Origin: Macrocystis pyrifera | Taxonomy: Eukaryota > Sar > Phaeophyceae > Laminariales > Laminariaceae | Length of the DNA: 64,000 nt | Direction of reading: 5' to 3' | Assembly (NCBI GenBank): GCA_031763025.1 | Contig: JASSKH010000028.1 | Location: 10,369,359-10,433,358 of the forward strand | Part shown: piece after piece, positions 53,748 to 64,000 of the stretch | Position numbering within the stretch: position 1 is the first letter of the stretch | Layout: each line of letters begins with the position of its first letter | Position numbers and translations under genes: made by a program | Notes under the pieces: generated by a model | What the model was told of the DNA's origin: nothing | Database searches by the model: none | What the model saw: the letters and a program-made list of their open reading frames with translations, nothing else

Positions 53748-55225
53748 CTGTTTTTTGTGGGGGGGCGGCGGGAGGGAGGGAAGGGGGGGGAGGAGGTGTT
53801 AGTCAGAAGGGGGGGAGGGGGAGACGGAGAGAAGGAGGGAGGCGGGAGGGAGCGGGGGGTACGTACGAAGGGAGGGAGGGAGGGAGGGAGGGAGGGAGGG
53901 AGTTGTACAGGGGTGGGGAGAGGGATGACGGGAGGAACGGGCGGCGGCAAGGCGAAATAAAGCAGTGCGCGTTCGTCTTCGCTTGTCAAGCCGCTTTGAT
54001 AGACACCGTTCACGCTGGAATCTTTAGGGGAATAGGACGGGTATGTGGGGTGTCAGCGGCTTGGCTCGTGCCGGTGCAGTTTTTGGTAGGGTTACCCTGC
54101 GGTACGGTTGTTATGTCGCCAGAGCAGCTGCTCGTCGTGCTTCGATAAGCGCGCGAGCAGCGAAGGCCGTGGGAAAGGGGGGGGGTTGAGCTCGCCAACA
54201 GCTGCAGCCCATAGTCCACTGCCAATATATACCTGGTCCTGATACCTGGTATACCTGGCAGGTACTTTGTGCACAAGTATTCCCGATGCGTATGATACGC
54301 TTACCAGGTACGAAGTAGTACATTGACAGCAGCCCGTTCATACCTGTGGACGAGCACGACCACAGCAACACAACACGAACGCACCCTCTCTGCCGGTTGC
54401 CGCTGCAATCGCCCCGCTTGAACCACCGAACGAGTCTCGTCTTTGAACTCTCAACTCTCAACACAACTTGCAACGGCGGTCACGCCGCATGATGCAAACG
54501 GCAGGCCCGTTCTGTCAGGACCAAAAAAGGACACGTCGACTCCGACGGGAACAAAAGTCGGCCACACTAAAGGACAGGTTAGGCCTCGTGCATTGAACTC
54601 GCATACCATTAACTTGCACGAGCAGTGTTAGGGAGGTGCTTTGTCCAAGTGGTTATTGTTTTTGTTGGGTACCTGACGCACGCGTTTCCTGTTGTTAAAG
54701 CAGTAATGCATTACAGAGTATATGCCGTTGCATAGTCTATGCGTTGTGCTGTTACTGCTGTTGTTGCGTTCAGTGGCGACATCGTAGGTGTGGGCGAGAA
54801 TACCCTCGCCGGCGAGGAACGAGGAACAGCGGTGTGTTATCACGTGATCATGCTGGGTGTCCCCCATCGCCCACCTACAGCAGCTACGAGTAGCAGCATT
54901 GTGCGTGCTTGCATCTCGCAGTTATTGTCCGTACAGCAGTAGTACGAATACATAACTGAGCTATGAATGGTGCGAGTCGAGCCTACCAGGTATGTACGAG
55001 TACATGATGCACGCTCCTCAAGGGCCTCAAATGCAACGTACGCCCAAACCGATCATCGAGGGATGCCTCCGACAGATCGGATCCATTTGTCCGCAGTGTT
55101 TCGCTGACTGGACGCACTCCACAGTTATAGGTATAGCTAGTAGCGACGGCGCGGGTTGAGCTTACCTGTACCACCGGGACGGGGTACCAGCCGAAACCGC
55201 AGCTTGGCTAGATCCCGGCATCATC
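53748..55225. promoter_or_regulatory. Divergent intergenic region with unplaced 5' exons
   Basis: Between the first recognised ubinuclein exon and the candidate Virilizer start. It must hold the missing ubinuclein 5' exon(s) and probably both promoters. I see GGGA/GGAGG-rich sequence (53760-53960), several TACCAGGTA/TACCTGGTA words (54243, 54302, 54984), but no convincing TATA box or coding exon. Confidence 0.4.
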
Positions 55226-58200
55226 ATGGTCCAGCCTTCTGTTCCAGTAGCTTGTTACCAGCAGGTACTCGCTATTTCCAGCAATTTCGAAAAAAGAAAG
55301 GTCGCTTTGAATCATCGAACAAAGGGGAGAGAGAATCGACGATGCACCAGAGAAACGCCAGCAGAGCGTAGCCTATTGATCCAGCGAAGTACGCTTTCAC
55401 GGTTCCCTGCAGAGAGCGACCCGATCCCGACAAAACAGTCGTCGCCACCTAAGGGCAGCTAAACAGTTCTGACGAGGGTGGTGCCCTCAACCACGCAGAT
55501 TAATGTTTTTTTGTGTGGGCATGTGGATGCGATGGGAATGAAAGAAACATATTTTGAAGGTTTCTACATCATTCGGAAGCATGTCTTCACCGGAGGCTTC
55601 CCCATACGATCCCCAGCTACCTCGTTGCCGGTGCACGTGGATGGGCAACACATCCAAGCGCCATGCATGCTCATGGTGCACCGGGTGGTGGACTGGGGCA
55701 GGGAGACCCACACCCCTCGCATTTATCGTCACCTCCTCCTCCACAGGTGCTGTTCTTTGGCGAGTTTAGCCATCCGCTCGCTCCTGGTCAACGACCGACG
55801 GAGGGCGGGGAGGTGGACGAGGTGCGTGCAACACGAGCAACAAGTCGAGATTGGATCGCACAGGGAAGCACTAAGGGACAGAGTGTTGGTGCAAAGTCAT
55901 GCTCCCCTTGGAAGTTGTGTTATGCATGATGCATTTTGACGTGGCGGAAAAGGTGTGTTTGGCGCCCCGAATCCTTGTCTTGTGATGTGGTACTGGTACA
56001 GCAGCTGCTCTGTGCGCTGTGCGCCGGGACGCTCGATGCGGATACGAAAGGATCACCAGGATCTGGTGGCTACTGCTGTACAGCAGTATTGATAGTAGAC
56101 TGCTAAACGCACTGGTGCTGTGTACGTACAGACGCACCTTGTGAGAGGCATCTGTAATACCAGGTACTGTAGTAACATCTACCAGGTATATCTTGGCACC
56201 AAAATGGTATGGGTACTCTTGGCGCAAAGTGCAACTGGGTGCTGTCGGCGTCATGCCCATTATTAGGCTTCTTCGGATTGGAGATGCGGTCCAACAACAG
56301 CAGTGAAGATAAATGTTATTAATAGCAGTAGATGAACCAATGATTGTGATTTTGGTCGGTGACGGGAGGTTTTTGGCTTTTGACATGGAAGCAAACAACT
56401 GCTGCTACTACCGGTTAAAGTCTGTGCTTCTGGAGAGCCGACATATCCTACGTACGGACAGCAGCAGCAAGCAGCTATCAATACTCGTATACCCTGTACC
56501 TACCCTGCTAGCAGAGGTGATCGGCAGACAGACGCCTGATGATGTTGAATCCCTGTACTCGTACAGTACAACGACTGTCAACGTCAAAATGATATGATAC
56601 CTTGAGTGTTCAGTCTGCGGCTGGAGATTCGACTACTCGCCAAGTATCCGTGCTGCTGAACGCATACGCCAGGTATGTAGGTAGCCCGACGTCGGTGCTG
56701 ATGCTGCGGTGCCTGTTGCTGCTGCTCCGGGTGCCCGTTGCCGTAGAGGCCGCTGCAGGGGAGACCTAGACCTCCTCAAGTGCTTGCGGACGCAGGAAAC
56801 GAGGGGCAGTAACAGTTCTGCATACAGCAGTAGATCCACGTCAGGGTAGCTACGTAGCTGTTCTGCTTTGCCTGTTAGGGCCCATCTTAACGAGAACCGT
56901 TTTTCATGATAATCAAATAGGAAAAAAACGAATTTGATTTGATTTGAATAGAATTTAGTGAAAAATACGCCTTTGGGTACTGTCGAGGAATAGCTTATTT
57001 GAAAAAAAATCGAATAATGCACAAGGGCCAACGAACACCCGAGGGCAACCAACGAGGCGAGCGACGGCCCGCGTCCTCCCCGGGACGCCGCGGTCAGCGG
57101 GCGATTGTTTCTGGAGGCACCGCCGAAGAGGCTATCGCTCTTGGGACCTCTTGGGTGGCTGGCTGGCGCAGCCCCGAAGCCCCACGCAGGCAGCAGTGAC
57201 GGGGATACAGCGATCGAACTTCTGAGCGAAGTCGTGAACTGGTCGGTGCTCGTGTGGTTTGCGAGGCAAAGAGGGATGAAAAACTGGGTTTGCGAAGGCC
57301 TTGTAATTTTTTGAGGCGCCGCCGATGGCCTACTCTGTGCTAGGGGCCGTCGGACCTCGCGCTGCCGCTGCTCCGGTGGCCCAGTCTCTCGGGAATGGTG
57401 GATCTCACATGTGAACCAATCGACGACACGGCTCAAGTTTGCGTGGCTTGCTTCGGTTTCAGGAACATGCCACGTCGAGTTGGACAAACTCCCCAAATTG
57501 AATAACACCAAAAGCAAAAGAAGTCCCGAAAGACTTGTCGACTTCGTTTTTTTTTTTCGTTTTATTCGAATCAAAGGTCAAAGTGCCTGCTTGGTGGTTC
57601 ACTTTTCGACCAATCAGATGCAAATAAAAAATTAAACGAAAAACATATTCGCGGAGTATCATAAAAAAAGTTTCTCGATAAGATGGGCCCTTAGTACCAG
57701 AGGATTTAAACTTGACAAGCTATTAAGACGCGTCCGTTAAAAAAATGATGAGTGTTCGTAGTACTGAAGACAGCGACAATCCCATCAGAATCACAATGAT
57801 CCTGCTCTCTGCCGCGGGATTCTGCTCTGCTCTCCCCCTGCACAACAATAAGGCATACCGCATCGAGTACCAAGTACCACTTTGGACGTAAATATAAGGA
57901 ACGTTCGGTATCGATATTTGTACCCCAACATACCTTATATTTTCCGTCCAGAATGGAATAAAGTACCTCTGGACTTGCGTGTTCCCATTTGCGGTGCCCA
58001 CGGGTATGACGCTCTGGCCCTACCCGACCCACCGACCGCCATCCACGTTGTGTCGCCCCCCCCCCCACCCGCCACGGCCCGCAACGTTACAACAGCACAC
58101 TACCCCGTTTCTGTTTTTGCTGTATGTACGACATTTTACCTGTGCTGTGCTTGCGATTCATTCTGTTTTCTGTTCTCCTAAAAACTTCGCCTCTAAACTC

Positions 58201-61200
58201 TCACTGCTGCAGGAGCTGTCGCTGCCTTTGCTCGAGTTTTCACATATAAACCCACCCTGCTGCATACGACATATCTATATATATATAATATATATGTATC
58301 CGTTTGCTCTCGTGTTGCGCGTTCGCACCCCTCCTAGGTGAAGTTCAGGGAGGCTGTGGTGGCGAGGATCATCCACATCGTCCCCGTAGGAGAGTCCCCT
58401 GCGCAGGTTGCCCTGCCGCCCACCTTTCGAGGCATTACCCAGACGGAATCTTTCCAGCTGGAGGTGCGTTACCACCGACCATGTTTCACTGGCGGACGCG
58501 CGGGGAGCGGAGCTTGCTCTCGCTCTGCGTTTTTGTTTCCTTATGTTTTTTTCAAGAGCATGCGCCGGGGGCGGGGGGGGGGGGCGGGCGGGGTCTCGCT
58601 CGCCTGAGGTATATCCTCACGGGACCCCGACCTCATTCCCATGCTCTTTGGGCAAACCGGCTAATGTGGTGATTGATTCATGGAGCAAAATGCTGCAATT
58701 ATCCGTCGCTGGTTCAAGGACTCGTTCAGCAGTAGCAATACCGTCTGTAGTCTCCATCTGTGCGCAGACGACGTGTTATACCATTATTTACAATGTACGC
58801 GTCGGGTTCATTCTTGGGCCGAGTTGCTTTATTCTCCTACCTTCTGGTTACACTACGATACATATTTGAACCGGCATGAATATGCGTGGAATCGACGATA
58901 GTGGGGCTCTCTATGACGCGCGCAGGTGTTCTGCAAAGACCTGAACAAGCTGCAGTCGGGCTTCTTCGAACGGCTGATGCCCACCGCCACCGTGTCCGGA
59001 GGCGCGGTCTACACGATGCCTCAGGGCATCATCACGAACCATCTCGTCCTTCGCGGCTCCTACCAGGTACGAGTCTAACAGTGCTCGAAAAATACTATTG
59101 GTACCAGTATTTGGTACAAGTAAAAATTAGCAGGTTTATGGGTGTGAGCAGTCGGTGCGGTAGCTGATTGGTGATATTTCGGTGCTGCCCTTTTCCGAGA
59201 CTCGTCAAACGCATTTTTAGTCGCGAACCGGCCCCAACACTGCCACTGACACCGATACTGACTCGGACACTGGCACCAATTCCGACACAGACGCCGACAC
59301 CGACACTAATCCAAGGCACACGATTCAGACATCGACACTGATTCGGACACTGGCACCGATTCCGTAGCCGATACTGATTCCGACACCAACACCGATAGCG
59401 TCCCCTCAGACATGGGCTAAACCGAACGAATGAATACCGTGACTGCTGCAGTCAGTTCTACACATCCGAAACGTCGACGCCGAATACTATCGGTCGGCTG
59501 AATACCAGAGAAAAACCAAGTGTGCGTCGTTCGGCAGCGTGTGGTGTAGCGCAAAGCACGTGTCCCCGCTGGCGTATTTACAGTAGACACAACAGCAAGA
59601 TGCTTGGTAAAGAGGGGGACGTCCACCCGTTTGGTTTGGGTTTTCCCCTTGCTTCATCGCCACCGCCGCCGCCATCGGTGCTGCCCTCTTGCTCAAGTAC
59701 AGCCCATCACGCACCTCCTCGGTACATACACGTCGACGCTCAAAGTTGCCAGGGCAGCAGAAAGTGTATCGCGTCTCACGAAAAAACCGCGGCCAACCCT
59801 CACGAATACATCACATCACCTCATTACACCGCGCCCGTCGTCATACCCTTGACCTTGCCCTTTGTTATTACCCTTGCCCTTTTCTTGCCGCCCTCTCCAT
59901 ACCTTTCCGCCCCCTTCTTGCCTTGCCGCTCCCTCCTTGCCATGCCTCCCTCTCCTTGTTTCGCAGACCATGTCGGTCGTGATCAGCGGCACGGTCGTCC
60001 CGCGAACGACCCTTTCCCCTACTGCCGCCCAGGCGCTCACGGCGTCGACGGACAAACCGTCCCTAGCCGCCCCATCCCCGCCGCCGTCAGAGCTGGTCCC
60101 CCCACCACCTCCCCCGCGGCCTCGCCCCTCACCATCACCAAACCTCGCCCAACCGGTCGCGTCGACGGACTCACCGCCCCCGCCCCCGCCCCCGGCGAGG
60201 CGTCCGTTGCCGGCGGTCCAATCCCCTGCACCAGCACCACCGCGCCGTGGCGGCAGCGCCGCCGGCGCCTCAGGCGCCAGCGGTGGTGGTGCACAGCATG
60301 GAGCTACCCCCGCGGCGCGTGCAGTGGGTGCTAAAGGCACGAAGACGGCCCCGAAGCATTCCGTGTCGTCGCTGACATCGCCCGCCGCCGCGGCGGCGGC
60401 GGCGAAGGGGAAAACGGTCACGGCCGGGTCTCCTCCGCCCCCTCCTCCTCACCCCGCGAACGAGTCCTCGCGTCCAAAGGCGTGGGCGCTCTTGGCCCTG
60501 CCGTCTGTCGAGACGACGACCGAAGCTGCGGTGGCGGCCGCGGCTGCCGCGGCGACCGTTGCGGCATCGGGGGTGGGGGCGGGGGGGGGCGGGAGGGGGC
60601 AAGCCCGGCGGGATGTCCCTCGCCGACTTGGCCCCGTACGGGGAGGCCGAGCTGTCGACGGCCCTGACTGTCCCGGAGGAGAGACTGCAGCGGTCTGCCG
60701 CAGAAGCCGACCCTTTTGATGACCGCTTCTTGGTGCGGGCGGACGCGGCGCGTAGGGTGGGGGAGGCGGTGGAGAGGCTAGTGGGCCTCGCGGATGAGGG
60801 GGGCTCGGCGGAGGGGGAGGACTCGGAGGTGCGTGGGGTCTCTACTGTCGGGTGCTGTTGAGCCGGGGATGCCCAGGAGTGAGATGTAGAATGTGGATGC
60901 GCCACGCTCGTGTGTACTTTCCGGTGGCGCTAGCAACAGCTAAGGTGCTCCTGTCGGATATGATTTTCTCTGGCAGACAGTGTAAATGGTTTGATGCTAG
61001 GGTTAAAAGTTCCCGCTCTCGATCTCTCTTTCTCAGCCTTCTTGGTCGCCTCATTTCTCAGTCTCGATATACTGGAATCTCTTCTTTTGCCTGTCGCTCT
61101 TTTCTTCCGTTAATATTTTTCTCTCTCGGCCACTTTCGACGTGGACCGCAGTTCAAGGCGCTCGAAGCAACAGCCGACTGTGTCGAGGCCTGCTTTCGTC

Positions 61201-64000
61201 GGGTGTCGTCACCCTCACCGGCGGTCAAGGAAGAGCAAGGGGAGGGGAACAAAAACAACAACAACAACACCAACGTCAAAAAGGAGCAGGGTGGGCGGGA
61301 CGAACACGACCAGGAAGGAAAGAACGCGATCGTGGCAGCAGCGGTGGCCGTCATCCCTAGTAGCGAGGCATTCGACGAAGACATCTCGTGGCGCTTGGCG
61401 ACCGCCGTCATGCGCTCCCTCCGCTTCTTCCGCGCCGCCGCGGCGGGGACGGGGGCGGCCTCGGTCCCCGGAGAGGGGGTCGGTCAGCACACGCCGGCGG
61501 TGGCGGTGTTGGCGGATGGCACCGTTACTGTCGACGACGGGCCGCGCCAAATTGCCCTGGCGGGGTTGAGGCTCGCGGGGGCAGTGGCGACGGCACCGGG
61601 GCCAGCACGCGCACTCTTGGAAGCGGGGGGTTTCCCACGTGCTGTGGCGTTTGCCGCTGGACCCGGCGGCCACACCGGCCGGGGTGGCGCTGGCGCTGGG
61701 TGCGCTGTGCCAGGGAGTGCGGCACGTGGACGTGCTTCGCGTGTTCTTGACGCGTTCGGAGGGTATCGAGGCGGAGACCTCGCCGGCGGAAGGAGCGAGG
61801 GAGGGGGGTGCGGGGTTGGGATTAGCCACGATGGGTGGCTACGAGGCTTGCGCGTCGGTGCTTTCTCGCCAGGTGAGAACGGGGGGAGGGGAGAGAGAAA
61901 GGGGAGAAAGGAGAAAATTGTTTGTCCCTCCCAGGCTTCCGACTGAGGACCGGTTTTAAACTTTTTTTGACTTATTTGGTGGTGCCGTGACCGTGATATT
62001 ATTGGAAGTAAGCAAACCTTGTCTACGCACGCCTCCAAAGAAGTCCAACGACAATCGGCTGCATACCGCGCTGGGTTGAGTTTCACCGCGCTTGGCTCTT
62101 TTTGGCAGAGATGCGTTGCCACCGTTCCCGTCCTGCGTCCCCCCGCGGACAGTGTCGCGTACGGAGACGTGTGCGTGAACCGGCGGAACCGGTGCATGGG
62201 GGCTGAGGGGGCTGCGACGATAGCCGAGCGTGCGTCTTGGACCCAGCACTCACGAGTAAACCCTGGGGCGTCCGTGCTGTTGCTGGGACCTAGGTTTACC
62301 TGTAGCTGTCTGCCACGTGCTGCTATTGGCTTTACACGGCACCTGTAGTTTTTCCCAGCGACAGGAAGTTGTGTCGGCGCCGCCATCTCTGTTGTGTTGG
62401 CCGCCTGTTCTTGGCCTCGTATGTCTGCCCGCTGCCCTAAGCCCTTGAGGGCGCGAGCCCCGGCCTGAGTTTGATGCCGGTGTTTGCTATGCCTCCATTT
62501 GAAGGTGGTGATGGCGGTGGTGGCGGCGCGTTCAGACGTCCAGCCAGCTTTGCGAAACGTATCTGCCTGTCTCCGTTTCGCTCTCCGCGCTCCGCCTGTT
62601 TTGGTTTTCATTGTGTTGGCGTCGTGGTGGCGCGGCGACGAATCAAGACGAGACGAGACGACACTAATATGCACGAACGAACCGAAACGATTCGAAACGA
62701 AACAAAACGAAATGAACCGAACCGAACCGAAACGAAACGACACTAAAATTAAGTGAACGGGACGAACCGGAACGACACGGAACGAAACGGAACGAAGAAA
62801 AACGAAGCAGGACGGAGCAAAACGAACCGAATTTGGACGAAACCAAACGAAACCAAACGATACGAGACGGCACAGCACGAGATGAAACGGAACGAAACGA
62901 AACGACACAAAATCAAATCGAACGGTACAAACAAACCGAAACATCTCTTCTCGTACGCGTTTCTCTTCTGGGCGGGGTACCCTGTACAGGTGGCGCACCC
63001 AGCCGCCCTCTCTCGAGGGCGCTCGATCATGCAGTACGTGGCGCTTGTCGAGTGCCTGCAGCTGGTCCGAAAGCTGGCGGCGAAAGCCGGGGGGGTGGTG
63101 GCGGCGGCAGCGACGGCGGCAGCAGCAACTGCGGCGCCAGGCAAGGTGGCAAACGCCGCGCAGAGAGGCGGAGTGGCGGCGGCAGCTGGCCCCGCGGCAG
63201 TGAGGGGCATGGAGGACCTCGCGCACGCGCTTGGCGCCCTGGAAGCGCTGCTTTCGGAAGGGGCGGGTGATACCTCTGCCTCAGGTGAGAATGGCGCGGG
63301 AGACACCGGAGGAGCTTCGAGCCGTTGGTTGGGGTTCCGTTGGAGTTGCCGTGGGGGTTGCCGTAAGTAGACAGATACTGCTACCTGTACGGTAGTATTC
63401 GGAGCCTCCTGCGTGGCGTGGATGCTTATCGTTTTTGTGTGCCCTTGTTTGCTGCGCTCCCGGACTCCCGTCGACGATGTTGCAGTGTGCGTGGTACGGC
63501 GTGTGTGTATTGCGAATTTGCGCGTCCGTCTTCTGTCCGCTGCTACGACGAAAACCGAAAAAATAAACGCGATGATGCGCAGATTGGTCAGGAAGGACAC
63601 ACGGCAGCACCCGCCGTGTACCTCCGTCCCGCGCCTTGCCGCTTGATTAGCCCTTCGCGCACCAGCCGCGTCTACGGAGCAAACCCCTCTCAAATACCGC
63701 CTAGCCATGCGCAGATACGCGAAAATACCCCAAGCGGCGAGCACGGCAGCGTTTTTTTTTTTCGTGGTGGTGATTTTGTTCTAAACGCGCTGGCTTTGCC
63801 TCTACGGACGCCCCCCGTTGACCCCCTTCAGTATCCCCCCCGAGGGTCTACGTATGTCCATACGACTACGGCCATGCATGACATAAGTACACCCCCCCCC
63901 CTCCCCTCTGAACGCGACGCGATAGGCATCCAGCCTGGTATCAGGAAGGGAGACCGGAAGAAGCGCTTGCAAGGGTTTGAAGTGCTCCTGGCAAAGGCGG
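55226..64000 (+). CDS. Virilizer-like m6A methyltransferase complex subunit, N-terminal part (runs off the window)
   Basis: Exons: candidate start 55226-55264 (13 codons, phase 0), 55747-55821, 58338-58463, 58926-59066, 59967-60828, 61152-61872, 62990-63284, 63926 to beyond 64000. Exon 55747 reads V-L-F-F-G-E-F-S-H-P, like the 'LLFLDTFKHP' start of human VIRMA. Then E-A-V-V-A-R-I-I-H-I-V-P-V-G-E, E-S-F-Q-L-E-V-F, N-H-L-V-L-R-G-S-Y-Q and S-V-V-I-S-G-T-V fit the conserved N-terminal fold (compare FQLDLFF and GLVLRGWYN in animals). VIRMA/Virilizer scaffolds WTAP, HAKAI and METTL3/14 in the nucleus. After this comes a Pro/Ala-rich insert, then helical repeats. Exons 59967-60828 and 61152-61872 each need one G fewer (runs 60581-60589 and 61625-61630); both then have whole-codon length with phase 0 ends. 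The first exon is uncertain. Confidence 0.85.
56878..57690. mobile_element. PIF/Harbinger-like non-autonomous DNA transposon
   Basis: Inverted ends GGGCCCATCTTA(A)CGAGAA and TTCTCGATAAGATGGGCCC, flanked on both sides by TTA (56875-56877, 57691-57693), the TWA target duplication typical of PIF/Harbinger. 813 bp, AT-rich near both ends. ORFs inside do not resemble a transposase, so it is non-autonomous. It lies in Virilizer intron 2 (55822-58337). Confidence 0.75.
57874..57966. mobile_element. Palindromic MITE, second family, copy 2
   Basis: GTACCACTTTGGACGTAAAT and ATTTTCCGTCCAGAATGG form inverted arms around a GGTATCGATATTTG core, ending AAAGTAC. Related to 15931-16018. Confidence 0.65.
59215..59410. 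repeat. GACACCGA-type simple repeat
   Basis: Degenerate six-base units (GACACC, GACACT, GATTCC) in the Virilizer intron between 59066 and 59967; it gives Asp/Thr/Ser false ORFs. Confidence 0.75.
62640..62945. repeat. (ACGAA)n degenerate pentanucleotide repeat
   Basis: About 60 units around AACGA/ACGAA, in the Virilizer intron just upstream of the acceptor at 62989. It yields Asn/Glu/Lys/Thr-rich ORFs on plus and Phe/Val/Arg-rich ones on minus; neither is taken as a gene. Confidence 0.85.
63846..63902 (+). mobile_element. SINE-like (family A) 3' end
   Basis: GAGGGTCTACGTATGTCCATACGACTACGGCCATGCATGACATAAGTAC then a C-run (about 63891-63901). The last Virilizer exon in the window starts 24 bp further on. 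Confidence 0.75.

Noticed and set aside
56633-57574. 313-residue minus-strand ORF as a gene or transposase
   Set aside because: It overlaps the Harbinger-like element only partly, extends past its end, and shows no DDE or Myb-like motif.
61484-63226. 580-residue minus-strand ORF
   Set aside because: It is antisense to three Virilizer exons, crosses the ACGAA repeat and has no domain signal; a GC-driven shadow frame.

Overview
The window is nuclear DNA of a eukaryote with GC-rich exons, many introns of roughly 0.3 to 3 kb, abundant homopolymer C/G tracts and many small mobile elements. Gene content and style (alanine-, glycine- and glutamine-rich low-complexity exons; long introns full of simple repeats) would fit a multicellular stramenopile such as a brown alga, but this is inference; no sequence here fixes the species. 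Exons were built by hand from open frames, splice-like sites and matching intron phase, so domain-bearing exons are firm and terminal exons are not.

Three multi-exon genes were recognised, all tied to nuclear gene expression. (1) Plus strand, about 2.08 to 38.5 kb (possibly 39.3 kb): a very large DDT/WHIM chromatin-remodelling subunit of the BAZ/RLT/MBD9 type. In order it carries a bromodomain, a PHD-type finger, a DDT domain, a WHIM1-like helix, a second bromodomain, a WHIM2-like region, an acidic segment, a long polyglutamine exon, a WSD/WHIM3 domain and a large low-complexity C-terminal exon with a BAZ/RLT-like tail. Its first exons are not identified. (2) Minus strand, about 53.75 to 41.74 kb: a ubinuclein/HPC2-like protein, the HIRA histone-chaperone partner, with the Hpc2-related domain split over two exons and a middle domain over several small exons. 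It converges on gene 1. (3) Plus strand, about 55.2 kb to beyond the right edge: the N-terminal part of a Virilizer-like subunit of the m6A RNA methyltransferase complex. It is divergent from gene 2, so the roughly 1.5 kb between them should hold both promoters.

Mobile DNA sits almost entirely in introns and between genes. The most striking set is a decayed non-LTR retrotransposon (RT fragment near 27.3-28.7 kb) plus many short copies of its 3' end, and a second SINE-like family of about 0.45-0.5 kb. Both families end in the same short motif (ATGAGTAC) followed by a pure C tail, and copies are often nested head to tail in one another's C tracts. There are also a 109-bp TA-flanked MITE (four copies), a second palindromic MITE (two copies), an 813-bp PIF/Harbinger-like element with TTA target duplication, several minisatellites and a perfect 101-bp tandem duplication.

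Many long exons are broken once by a single-base shift inside a G/C run or short tandem repeat although the exon-end phases still agree, so the underlying sequence probably has homopolymer length errors, or these tracts are truly variable.
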